This document shows, piece after piece, positions 32,183 to 44,000 of a stretch of DNA of 64,000 nucleotides. The notes beneath the pieces are model-generated. The model saw only the letters and a program-made list of their open reading frames with translations. It did no database searches and was not told the DNA's origin. The stretch is taken from the NCBI GenBank assembly GCA_030407085.1, contig CM059584.1:138188001-138252000 (forward strand). The letters run 5' to 3'. A program made the translations under genes and the position numbers. Each line of letters opens with the position of its first letter. Positions within the stretch are counted from its first letter, which is position 1. The stretch comes from Trichopria drosophilae. Lineage: Eukaryota > Arthropoda > Insecta > Hymenoptera > Diapriidae.

Positions 32183-33503
32183 CTTAGTTATTAGCATTAT
32201 TATACCATGGTTATTAGGAGAAAAGAAAAAATTGGCATAAGGAAAGACATTAGAATAAGGGAAGGACTACTGTACCTACGTATTGTAACGGGTTTATTTC
32301 GATGTTCTCCGTTACAAATTACCGAAGGTAATGTAAAGTCACAAAGAGCAGAGAATCTTACGGAATTATGGAGAGTGATTTTTACTTTCGGAGTTTTTTT
32401 TTCTTTCGTATTAAGGAATTATTATGAGATTTACACCTTATGGCGATCTAGATGACCTGTATTACTTTTGTTCATATTTTATCATCTAAATATATTTCAT
32501 TTGGTTTTTCTTATTTTTTGTTGTTGTTGGTATGATATTCTGGGAGACACACTAAGAGATACATCACATATAGTGCTACTTGGCCCGAGACAGGGAGCAG
32601 TTCGGACTTGGCGAACTCGAGACTACTACACCTATTTTACTAATCTTATTCAGATTACACTACATCTGTCAAATTAGTAATATTCTGGCTGTACCGCCGT
32701 CTTGGAGTACCTTGGATACATCCATTTGGCTGACTTCGTTAAATATATTCCACATGTGATATTATACTATCAAGCAAAAGAAAATCTGACTGCAGGAATC
32801 AATTTTACCGTCAACGCTTATTGCCAAAAACCAATATGTGCATCGTAGTAAACGACAACATTTTCGACTCGTGTTATAGGACACGAAACCGTCCGATCTT
32901 TACCGATTCGTCGCGCGGGTCCGAATCTGTCGATCTTTCTCAATCAACGGCATTCTCTGTTCTCGCGAAGAACCTAAAGATTGGTTTTTCGGATTATTTT
33001 GTAAAGACTCATACCGGATGAGTATATTCAATTTCAATAATGAATAGTAATTAATTCGTATCTATTCTCCGTATCTTCTATCTACCGGGATAGAAAATAC
33101 CGAGTCGTGAAATCGACGAAGTCTTTACCGTCGCCCGATAGTGTCCATTTTGTGTCATCTTAGGAGGATCAACTTTCTTTTACGTTGCTCTGTTAAAAAT
33201 TCTACAATTTTCGTACATCTACCGAGTAATGTATTTGTTTATTTTACTATTGGTTCCTTCATTTGGTAAAAATTAAGAGATGACATATTTTTCTTCTTAC
33301 GATTTTATTTATCTTTTCTTTTTCATTTGAAGTAAAGAAAGCTAAACACTTAAGAAAATTTATTCTCCATGCTACCGACTGCGTATTATAATATTATATG
33401 TAAGTATTTTTGTTATTAGATGAATGAATACCTAATTCTTTTAATTTTTTATATCTATTGTAAAATTCGGTTTTTCCACAATATGAATAGAAAATTCTAA
33501 TTA
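32183..33503. other. AT-rich DNA without a recognised gene
   Basis: Short frames (32207-32455, 32468-32677, 32821-33021) show no domain or splice structure. Confidence 0.4.
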
Positions 33504-33765
33504 CAGTAAAACTCCTCTTACTTGAACACTCGCTTTCTTAAACACCCCGTCTATTTGAACAAAATAACCTCGTTTATTTGAACGATTTCTACTTCCCCTT
33601 ACCCCCACTACTCGCTTTTTCGCGGCTACAAATTCCAATGCGCATGCGCTACTCACGCCAGACGGGTATATTGCGCGAGGAGTGGGGACAACTGTAAGCG
33701 TTCAAATAAACGGGGTCGGAGGGGAAATACCGGCTCGACTCTGTTCAAGTAAGAGGGGTTTTACT
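33504..33765. mobile_element. pogo-like MITE, about 262 bp
   Basis: The inverted ends CAGTAAAACTCCTCTTACTT and AAGTAAGAGGGGTTTTACT lie between TA dinucleotides (33502-33503 and 33766-33767). Direct repeats of TTGAACA occur inside the left end. It has CAG ends like the MITE at 26938 but a different sequence. Confidence 0.8.
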
Positions 33766-34099
33766 TATTTCAAGTCTCTATATTTTATTATTGATTGTGT
33801 ATTCGTTGTTTTGTCTCGTTTCGTCTATATTATATTTTGATACCTCAACTAACATTGAGTGACAAAAAGTATCTCATTTCTACCGGTTGAACATACTAAT
33901 CCCGAAGTTGAACGGTTACCGAAATCGAGATTTGTTTTATTAATGATAAACATTATCAAATCAAACAAACAAACAAAGGCCGTTACAATATATAGATGTA
34001 ATACATAATATAATATAACGGAATCCGAGACATCCGTACGGAAAGATTTTGTTCCATGGAAGTCCACCCAAAGTGGATGATTTCAGTGATTTTAATTAC

Positions 34100-34205
34100 G
34101 TACACCCACTGCCATTAATTCTCACGGGGAATCCCCGTGGTTTTCTTCGTTTCTAAAGGACAAGAACAAGGACAAAAGTGGGGGTTCCCCGTGAGAATTG
34201 ACGAC
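34100..34205. repeat. Inverted repeat GTGGGGGTTCCCCGTGAGAA
   Basis: AATTCTCACGGGGAATCCCC (34117-34136) is repeated in reverse complement at about 34179-34199 (GGGGTTCCCCGTGAGAATT). The loop is about 40 bp. It may be a small foldback MITE. Confidence 0.6.
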
Positions 34206-34847
34206 GACAGTGCACATCCACACCATAAAAAATCGCGTTGTAAAATTACTACTCTCGAGTACTCCGAGAGTAGGTAATTTTTCCGACCCACTCTGAGAGC
34301 TCTGAGAGTAATAAAATCCCTAGGAAATTTGTGAAATTACTACCGCACTTGTAAATTAACATAGGCGGATAGTAATTTTACATAGCTTGAAATACCAGGT
34401 GAAAATTTACAACAGCGTTGTAAAATTACAGTTTTCTGGTTGTAATTAACAAGCGCTTGAGTAAAATTACAATTTGCCTTGTAATTTTACACATTTTATA
34501 TTTTCGGGAATTTCAGGCGAGTTTAGGTTATCTAATCTTTTGTATATTTCAGTATTTTCACGGTTGACCTGTAAATTTTAAAAAATATTGTTGCGAAAAG
34601 GATATCATGGTTAATAAAATTATATAGTGTGTAAGAATTGTATTAAATACTTTATTTTATTTCTCTTTCATGGCATGTTTTTGTTTTACTTTTTTGTATA
34701 AAAGCCGTTTATTAATAAGTAAATAAATAAATACATTATCATCAGTTTCAAATCTTGCAATTAAACTTTCGAACTTTAATTTTGTACAACTCTTTTCTTA
34801 TTTGATTCAGTCTCGTTGCGCTTTGAGTCTCTATAGCAGTTTTGCTA

Positions 34848-35881
34848 CGCTGTAAAAAATGGTTTCGTAAAATCACAACACAAGTGTGAAATTACACACC
34901 CGAGTTACCACTCTCAATGGTGTATAAGTACAAAATCACTAGTATTTTTACACAAAAACTGTAATAGCACTACAAATATTGTGAAATTGTCACTCTGAGA
35001 GTAGGTTCTATAAATTACCACTTCTGAGAGCAGTAATTTTACACTTTTTGAAATTACTGTTTGAATGTAAAATTACATCTGACAATGTGAAAAATACAAT
35101 TTCCTAGAAATATTTTCCATTCCGCGCGTGACCCGGGCAGCCATCATTGATGTTTATATACTAGTTTGGCATCGCATTTTGTATTTAATAAAACGTGGCC
35201 AGACAATGTTGCCCACTTTTTTGAATATGCACAAATGAAGTGGCTCGAAATCTATTCAGAAGACGCAAGCAGGGGTAAAAATCAAGCGGTCACCGAAAAA
35301 GTGTACACGTTACTTCGTAAACTACAAACTGTTAAAGCGAGTGAAGTTTTATGAACCAAATTTATTGTAAAGTGACTATTTACATGTATTGTTTATTGTC
35401 GTTAAATGCAAAACTATATACGAATCGTTGTTTGTCAGGTTGAATTTTATATTACAAATGCTATTGTATGATAAATAATAAATATTAAAACATTCCTAAA
35501 AACTATTTAATTAATTCTTAAACAAATTGCAGTATTTTTTACATTCACAAAAAAAACATTGCAATGCATATATTATATTATATAATACTGCACGCACCAA
35601 ATGTGTATTTAACCTAAAAAATGTGAAAAATTCACCGATATTGTAATTTTATTACAGCAATGTCATTTCACTATAATGCTGTGATTTTACTATAAACACA
35701 GTAATTTTACTACATAAATTGTAAATTCTAACCTGCAATTTCAAGTCTGTTGACAATCGCTGTAAATTTACATCTTTGCTTTAATATTTACAACTTTCTA
35801 GGGATTTTAATACTCTCAGACTAGGTTATACAGATTACCTACTCTCAGAGTAGTAATTTCACACAATCTTTTTTTACAGTG
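34848..35881. mobile_element. Inner CACTG-type element
   Basis: The left end CGCTGTAAAAAATGGTTTCG (mutated CACTG) and right end ATCTTTTTTTACAGTG are inverted, with TA at 34846-34847 and 35882-35883. The subterminal zones repeat TGTGAAATTAC/GTAATTTCACA. The middle (about 35105-35510) has different sequence without these words and contains a 62-codon frame, so it may be captured DNA. Confidence 0.6.
35166..35357 (+). other. Short coding-like frame inside the inner CACTG-type element
   Basis: A 62-codon frame (TTG start, stop TGA at 35352-35354) reads ASHFVFNKTWPDNVAHFFEY and later MKWLEIYSEDASRGK. Composition is protein-like rather than low-complexity. It may be the last exon of a transposase or a captured host exon. 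I do not recognise it. Confidence 0.3.
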
Positions 35882-36147
35882 TACTGCGAGCGTAAATTTA
35901 CAATCTCCGGTTGAATTTTACTTTATAAAATACAATTCTGAAAATAGTAAAATTACTGCTCTCAGATTAGGTAATTTTTAAGATCCGCTACAACTTTTGT
36001 GTAATGTTACTATTGCACTGGCAAAATACCTAGCCAAGTAGGGATATTACATTTTTCAGAGTTGTGATTTTACACTGCTGCTAGTAAAACCTTGGTTTAA
36101 TTTTACAAATCCCTAGTGATTTTACAAAGGGATTTTATACAGTGCAT

Positions 36148-36340
36148 AATGCACATGTATATATACGTGCATACATATGCAGGCCACATACACGACACCG
36201 GTCAACATAACCTCAAAATATAAACTTGCTTCGGCACTTCGGAGTTTGGTCCCTGCAATACTATCAACAGTGAAATTCACTTTTCTCTGGAATACCGAAA
36301 AGAAACCAATATTTGTGATTACTTTTAACAGCACAACGCT
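36148..36340 (+). promoter_or_regulatory. Presumed ELP1 promoter and 5' UTR
   Basis: Only about 195 bp separate the right end of the CACTG-type element from the ELP1 ATG. There is no clear TATA box. The core promoter must lie here or inside the transposon, unless there is a noncoding exon further upstream. Confidence 0.4.
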
Positions 36341-38068
36341 ATGAGGAATTTAAAACTCGAAACACAAGAAACATGCAATTTTGACGACCCTAATTATTTT
36401 CAAAAACCTGGCCTTGTTTGTTACTGTGCAGAAATAAATAAGTTTTGTTTTATCGATGCAGAGGAAAAAATACTCACAGTTCACGATGTACTGCGAAATG
36501 AAATTCAGGAACAAACAGTCGATTGTGTGGATATCGAAGCCAAACCTGTCAGTATCGAATACTGCAGCATCAGCGAAGAAATATTTTGCAGTTTCGACAC
36601 TGGCGATGTGGTCAAAATTACATTGGATGACAAATACAAAATTGACTCAATGGAAGTCGCTACTTTCTTCGGAAGTGGGTTGAACTGTACAAAACTTAGT
36701 CCTGATCATGAGATCGTTGTTTATGTCACAAAAGATTATTTGGTCGGTACTATGTCTTACGATTTCCAGACGTTTTCGGAGGTAAATATAATTTTATTTT
36801 AGTTTTAACAAATTAACTATCAGTATTCGACTAAACAATTATTCAATATCAGGTCGATATTACTTCATCAGACTTTGGAGCAAAGCAGTTCGTAACTGTT
36901 GGCTGGGGAAAGAAAGAAACACAATTTCACGGCTCGGAAGGCAAGGCAGCAGCAAAAGTAAAGCCTACCATTGCCTCCAAAACCGACACAGATGACGGGT
37001 TAGTTCGCGTCACCTGGCGTGGCGACGGTACATTATTTGCAGTCGGTTTCGTTGAAAATGAAAACGGACCACGAAGATTTAAAGTCTTTGATCGCGAAGG
37101 CGTATTACAATACACCAGTGAATCACTCGAAGGCTTAGAACAATCTTTAGCTTGGAGACCATCCGGCAACGTTATTGCATCCACCCGACAGCTACCAAAT
37201 AAACGCGCAGTTGCATTATTCGAAAAGAACGGATTAGTACACCGACACTTCGATCTCCCGTTCGGAACAGAGAATATAACTGTAAGTATTTTTTCTTACA
37301 ATACTAAAATTTTATTTCATGAAAACGTAAATTCAAGATTCGAGATATATTATGGTCGAGGGATTCGGACGTGCTGGTAATTTGGTACGAAGATGACAAA
37401 ACGAAAATTTCTACGGTACATTTATGGGCGGAAAAGAATTATCACTGGTACCTGAAACAAACGATTACATATTTGGAGAGCAATCCAATTCTTTACGTCA
37501 CTTGGTCTTCGCAAAATAATAGCGATTTATGGATATTATCCGCAAAGTGCAGCACTGTACATAATTTTTATTGGGCAGTCGATAGTAGCCGCGGAAAAGA
37601 TTCTAGCGATAAAGCCGTCGTAGGAGTTATAGACGGCAATAATGCCTTAATCACAGGATTTCGACACGCCATCATCCCACCGCCAATGTGTCAACAACAG
37701 TTGGAATTTGACGTACCGATCAATGAAGTTATCTTCGCCCCTGTCGACTCCGACTTTACAACAAACGATTTATTCTGTATTTTACGTGATAATAGACTTG
37801 CGTTATGCGTACACAAGGTAATTTTCTAAATTTTAAATTTACGGTTAATAAAATCGATACTTTTTTTAAAGGAAATGAGATACAAACACATAAAAACATT
37901 CGAAATCAATTGGAAAATGGTGGAAATACCTAAAAATTCGTATTTTGAATTACATCATTTCTTGTGGCTGCAAACGAATACAATTTTATGTTCGTTGTCG
38001 ACGGGTAAAAATAGTGCACTTTGCATACTAAATGTTCCAGACTCTAACGAAGATTGTATCGCTGGAGA
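36341..38068 (+). CDS. Elp1: ELP1 exons 1-4: first WD40 propeller and part of the second
   Basis: These exons encode residues 1-about 481. Strong ELP1 signatures are FVTVGWGKKETQFHGSEGK (start of exon 2), VRVTWRGDGTLFAVGF, LAWRPSGNVIASTRQLP and GFRHAIIPPPMCQQQL. In ELP1 this region forms the N-terminal beta-propellers. Introns 1-3 are 71, 56 and 54 bp, the normal short insect size. Exon 4 ends GA|GTAAGT at 38068 in phase 2; the matching A is the first base of exon 5 at 46381. Confidence 0.95.
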
Positions 38069-41000
38069 GTAAGTTAAAAATGTTAATTACAAAATAATCG
38101 TACTACGACTATACAACACACCACTTTTAAACATACGATATTTCATCACAGAAATTCAACATACGACTTTTCAACGTACAATCATTTCAACACAAATATT
38201 TCATCACATGATCATTTCAACGCGAACTAAGAACAATGCATTTCAATAAAATAATTGAAATATTGAAATAACAGTTATATATTATACACGCAAAATAATA
38301 CAAAAATCTAACCTAACCTAGCCTAAGCTAAGCTAACCTAATCTAACCTAATCTAACCTAACCTAACCTAACTTACCCTAACCTAACCTAATCTAACCTA
38401 ACATAACATACTCTAACATAACCTAACCTTATAACTTATTCTAAACTAACTTAATCTATTTTGTTAAAATGTTTCATATATTATGTTGAAATAGTGATTT
38501 GTAGAAAAATATATTATACACGCAAAATAATACAAACTTAACCGTATAGCCTAACCTAACCTAACCTAACCTAATCTAACCTTTTTTTTTTTTTAAGAGG
38601 GGGAAATCCGTTATGGACCCCCGGGGTCAGAGGCGCGGTACATAACCTACGCGCGTCTTCCACCGGGGAGTGTCGGACTCGCACCGACTAAAACCCCCTC
38701 CCTCAGCCAGATAACTCATCACCCCGGAACCTGCATAATGCATTACTTCGGGGTGATGACTGGCTCAGTCTCATCTCAGGCTCACTTCAATTTCGTCACC
38801 CTGCGCATTTGCTACTGCGCGCAGCCTCTGTGCCTCCTCTTTCTTTTTTAGAACGGTCGCCGCATATTCGTTTACCGCCCTCCACGCGACCTCACCACTC
38901 AGCATCACCTCTCCCAAGTTGTCTGCCGTCAGTTCAACCCGGGCCGCCTGCTCCATTCTTACTCTTTCCTCAATCTACGCCGGGAATCTGAACAGCGTGT
39001 GCTCAGCATCGTCCTCTTCAAGCCCACAGTGCTTACACAGACTGCTTGTCTCCTTCCCTATCCTCATCAGGTACGCTTGGAATGATCCATGCCCTGTTAG
39101 TACCTGTGTCAGGTGGTAACTCACATCTCCGTACCCTCTTCTGGACCATTCTTCTACCTTTGGGATGATTCGTCTGGTCCATCGGCCCTTTACGTTCTTT
39201 TCCCACTCCTCTTGCCACTCCGCGTACATACGCCTCTCCGTTGATACGGTGGGTTCGTCTTCTGGCCCCGTGGTCTCTCCGTTCTCTCCTGCGCGTTTCT
39301 TCTTCGCTTCATAATCACCTTTTCTCTTTGCTACCAGAAGGTGAATCGGTGGAATTCCCGCTAGCACATGCGCCGCCTCTTGGGAAACCGTGCGATATGC
39401 GCTTATTACCCGCAGTGCGCTTCGACGATGTACCGCAGCCATGATGTTCCTGGTCTTGATACTTTGAAGCGCCGCCTCCCATATTGGCGCTGCGTATAGC
39501 AGGACCGACTAAACCACTGTGGGCAGCACAGCACGTCTCCTCGGTTTAGGTCCGCCGATGTTGCTCATTAGCCTGGCCAATGCTGCTTCAATCACGGAGG
39601 CTCTGCGCGCAGCCCTCGCAATATGGCTGGAGTAGCTAAGTCGCCGGTCCAGGTTTACGCCTAGGTATTTAATTTCTCGCGCAACTGAGAGTTGTACCCC
39701 CTCCATCATGATGATGGGTTCCTGGAACGCCCTGCGTCTTGTTACTAAGAGGCACTCCGTTTTTTGGGCCGCAACCTCAAGCCCCATCCCCCGCATCCAC
39801 TGGCTTACTCTTCTCACGGCTTCGTTAGCCATGATTTCCAGGTTCATGATGGTCCTGGATCTGGCGACGATGGCAATGTCATCGGCAAAAGCTACTAATT
39901 CCGTGGTTTCCGGCATTTCCTCTCGGAGTAGTCCATCGTATAGGACGTTCCACAGGAAAGGGCCCACGACCGATCCCTGAGGAACGCCAGCCGTGATGTG
40001 TCGGCTGTTTTCGACATCATTCCCTCCATCATACAAGGCGACTCTGTCAGAGAGATACCTTCCCACGATATTACGCAGATAAGATGGTATCCCCGACCGC
40101 ATCTGTAATGCCGAAATGATGTCTGCCCATCGCGCCGAGTTAAAGGCATTCCGGACGTCCACCGTAATTACCATACAGAAATCGGCGTAACGTCCCTTAC
40201 CCTTGCCTGCTGCTTCAGCGATGTTAAGCACATGCCTGATAGCATCAATAGTGGATCTGCCTTTCTGGAACCTGTACTGGTTCGGGGTAAACCCACCACT
40301 TTCATCCCATGCTGTCTGCAGCCTGTTCAATATCAAGGTCTCCAGAAGCTTTCCATCCACGTCCATCATGACCAGAGGCCTGTATGACGAGGGTACCCCG
40401 GCTGGCTTCCCCGGTTTCGGTATCAGGACCAACCTCTGCCTCTTCCACCTAGCCGGGAATAGTCCCTCGTTGATACAAGCAGTATATACTTCAAGCAGCA
40501 TGGACGGTACTGTCGCTGTAGTTATCTTCAATGCCTCGCTAGGCACCCAGCTTGGGCCTGGTGCCTTACCCATACGGAGTCTGTCCGTCGCTGCCTTTAG
40601 CTCTATCTCCGTAAACTGGGGTGGTTCCTGCTGAATGTCATCACCAACTCCTTCGTTCTGGGTCCATGCTCTGCGTTCGTGCGTTGGGAAGAGAGTATCT
40701 ACTATGCTCTCCACAAACGCATTGTCGCCCAGTTCGACCGGTCGTTGTAACCTGCCAAGTTTGCCCATAACGAGCATGTACGGCCTTCCCCAGATGTCCT
40801 TGTCCGCTTCTTCCTGTAGCCGCTTCCAGCATTCCCCTTTGCTGTTACGGATTTCGAGAACAAATCTTCTCCTGGCTTCCCTATACTCCGCAACCCGACG
40901 TTCCTGTGCCTCTAGCACGCTGTTGTTGCCTTCTTGCTGCCAGGCAGATTTTCCTCGCCTCGGCAATCCTCTGATTCCACCAGTACGTCGGTATTCTATA

Positions 41001-44000
41001 CACCCTGCCCATCCTAGGCATTGCCGCATTGCAGGCTCAACCCAAGGACTTGGCTAGTCTGTCAGCCTTGCCTTCAGCGGCTAATTTTGCTCTTCGTCCC
41101 CAAGCCTCCTTGGAGTAACTGGACCTCCATCTCCACTTTGAGATATGCTTCCATCTTCATCCTGTCTAGTTTTGCTACCGCCCACCCTTTTCTTGCGGCA
41201 GGCAGAGATGGATTACATGTTCCTCCCACCCAGGAAGTGATGTAATGGTGGTACTGTCCATTCCGCTACTTGCCCAGAGAGGCTCTCCGTCGCTAGCGTT
41301 ACGTCCGGGACCGAGGTTCCTCCCCCTTGCCGTCGTTCAAATGTCGGTTTGGTCCCGCGATTAAGTACAAGCAGCCTCTGCCTTGCCGCGAGATCCAAGA
41401 GCCGCCTCCCCCTTTCGTCCTCACCGGTGACTCCACCACTCCATTGCGGTGATCTGCCATTGAAGTCTCCGGTGATTATGACTTCGCCTATGCCTTCCCT
41501 AATACTATCTTCGAGGTCGTCGAGGGCATGCTGATACTCCTCAACCCTAGTATTAGGCGAGAAGTAGCAGGAGTAAATGCGTATATTCTTTACTCGGGCC
41601 CACCCATATCCCCCACTCTTCTTCTCTTGTACAGCAAGCCCGTTGCGGACATATATTGCTGCTGTTCCGCATGCGTTGCTAACCCACGAAGTACCTTTCA
41701 GGTTACGATATTGTTCTGAGAACAACAGGATGTCAATGCCTCTCTCAGTTGCCACGTGCAGCGCGAGGTCCTGGGCCGCTGCACAATGGTTTAGGTTTAC
41801 CTGTAGGAGGGTCAGAGTTGAGTCCCTCTCTTTGCTCTCAGGTACGCCGCGCATCTTCCGCTCCCCGGGTAGTGGTCTCTTTCTTGATACCCCAAGTACT
41901 CGCAAGGTAGGCAGTGCGGTGGTTGAGTACACCCCGATGCTACGTGGCCCTCTGTACCGCAGACAAAACAGCTCTTACCCCAATCTGCGGCACCCCCACA
42001 TTTGGCAGCTATATGGCCAAAGCCATGGAACCGATAGCACCTCTCAACCTCTACCCTCCGTACGACTCTGCACGACATGAATCCGACCTTTAGCCTTTCT
42101 AGCAGCCTCCCAGCTAACGCACTAGGCATTGTAATGATGGTTTTCAGTGCACCTCCAAAAGACCCCCTCAGGGCCCCTACTCTGGCCTTCTTCGCCTGTT
42201 CATCGCCAATATCGCGGGCAATCGCAGCCACCACTTCCTCAGTTGTCGTCGCCTCGTCCATGCCCCTGATCTCAATGGCAGTAGTGGGGACAAGGGCTTT
42301 AATAACCCCCTCATCTCCAACCACCCGGGCAATTGCAGCAGCAGGTGTATCTATCTGCTCTTTTCCCCCCTTGCTTACTTCCAGGAGCAGTTCACCCGTC
42401 CTCGTTCTCCTAACCCCCGTGATCTCCACACCGATCTTTCCTGGGTCTAGGTCAGTCCGGATCCGCCTGAGTATGCCGGCGTAACTCGGATTCATGGGTT
42501 CGTTGCAGTGTATGATCACTGCCTCAGGCTTTACCTTCGTTCTACGCCTTAAGGCGGACTGCAACGGGGGCTCCGGTGGAGGTTTAGGAGTTTTAATCTA
42601 ACTTAACCTAATCTAACAGTTTTTTTTAAGAGGGGGAAATCCATTATGCACCCGAGGTTAGAGGCGTGCAACGCTGTGCGTCACGCGTCTTCCCTCGGAG
42701 AGTGTCTGACTCTCACCGACTAAAACCCCCTCCATTGCCCGGTTTATTCATCACCCGGGCAGTACGGGAGTGTCAACCACTCTCTCCACAAAGTCAGGAT
42801 CTTCCAGCTCGGCCGGGCGTCGCGCTCCTCCAAGCTTACCCATAACTAGCTTGTAGGGTCTACCCCAGACGTCAGTGTCCACCTCTGCATTAAGCCGAGC
42901 CCAGCACTCTCCCTTACTCCTTTTGATCTCCGCCCGGAGCTTCCTTCTAGCCTCCTTGTGCTCTGCCACTCGTTGGGCATGCGCCTCTGTCAGCCTTGCA
43001 CGCTGCTGCGCCCTCGTTGCTGCGATGCATACTTTCCTCGCTTCTGCCACCTCCTGGTTCCACCAGTAAGTTGGTGGTCTACGGAGCCTTCCCTTTCTCG
43101 GCATTGACGCATCACATGCTCCGACCATTGCCCTCGCCAGCCTGCCCGCCCTGTCTTCGGCATTTCCTCTCCCTCGGCGTCCGCATTCCTTAAGGAGGAG
43201 TTGTATCTCCACCTCGGCGCCGAGATAGTTTTCCAACTTCCTCCTATTCATTTTTTTCGGAGCCCATCCTTTTCTTCGCCCTGGTCCGAGTGGATTTCGT
43301 ACTCCCCCTATGCCGAATGCAATATAGTGGTGATCGCTTAAGGTCTCCTCCTCCAAGACTGACCAGTCCGCTACGCGCCCTGCCAAGCCCTCCGTCACTA
43401 GCGTAACGTCGGGGAATGATGTTCCTCCCCCCTGCCGACGCTCAAAGGTTGGTTTTCTACCTCGGTTTAATACTACGAGCCCTTGTCGCGCAGCAAGGTC
43501 TGCCAGCCTCCTTCCTCTTTCGTCCTCCTTAGCTCTTCCTTCGCTCCACAACGGCGACCTCGCGTTGAAGTCCCCAGCATTCACAAGTTCTCCCCTACCA
43601 CCGCTGATACTATCTTCTAGCTCATCCAGTGCCAACTGATACTCTTCGACAGAGCAGTTCGGCGAAAAGTAGCAGGCGTAGATACACGTGCCCTTCACAC
43701 GTACCCACACAAAGCCCCTGCCGACACTCCCTGTATCCTGTATTGCCAGCCCGTTTCGCACGAAGATAGCTGCGGTTCTGCTCTCATCGCTGACCAACGT
43801 TGTCCCCTTCGGGTTACGATGTTGTTCGGAAGCCAGTAAGATGTCGTCACCTCTCTCCGACACCATCTGCAGAGCGAGGTCCTGGGCCGTTGCGCAGTGG
43901 TTCAGGTTCACCTGTAGGAGTTTCAGGGTTGAGTCCCCCCCTTTGCTCTCTGATACGCCACGCATCTTGCGCTCCCCGGATAATGCTTGGTTTCGGGAAA

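Larger units (their letters stand above)
34221..36145. mobile_element. Outer CACTG-type element dense in TGTAAAATTAC words
   Basis: Left CACCATAAAAAATCGCGTTG and, in reverse complement, right CACTGTATAAAATCCCTTTG share TTGTAAAAT(T/C)ACTA. The interior is a long run of TGTAAAATTAC / GTAATTTTAC words mixed with ACTCTGAGAGTA palindromes (for example 34255-34320). It carries a second element of the same family at 34848-35881. The end lies about 195 bp before the ELP1 start codon. A CACTA/CMC-type affiliation is inferred from ends and subterminal repeats. Confidence 0.55.
38582..42590 (-). mobile_element. TRAS/R1-clade LINE, copy A (5'-truncated)
   Basis: It lies on the minus strand with a poly(A) tail (T-run 38582-38594 on +) abutting GGTTAGATTAGG. 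It contains the 3' UTR with GGGTTTTAGTCGGT (38690s), ORF2 with endonuclease and RT, and ORF1 from the last third with three CCHC knuckles. The start of ORF1 is missing: the element begins at about 42588 beside degenerate TTAGG sequence. ORF1 and ORF2 overlap by 120 bp as in R1/TRAS. ORF2 has stops and a frame break. Insertion in (TTAGG)n next to poly(A) is the TRAS habit. Confidence 0.9.

Noticed and set aside
38277..38581. A real chromosome end
   Set aside because: The repeats are degenerate, short and inside a gene whose exons continue on both sides; this is an internal telomere-type tract.
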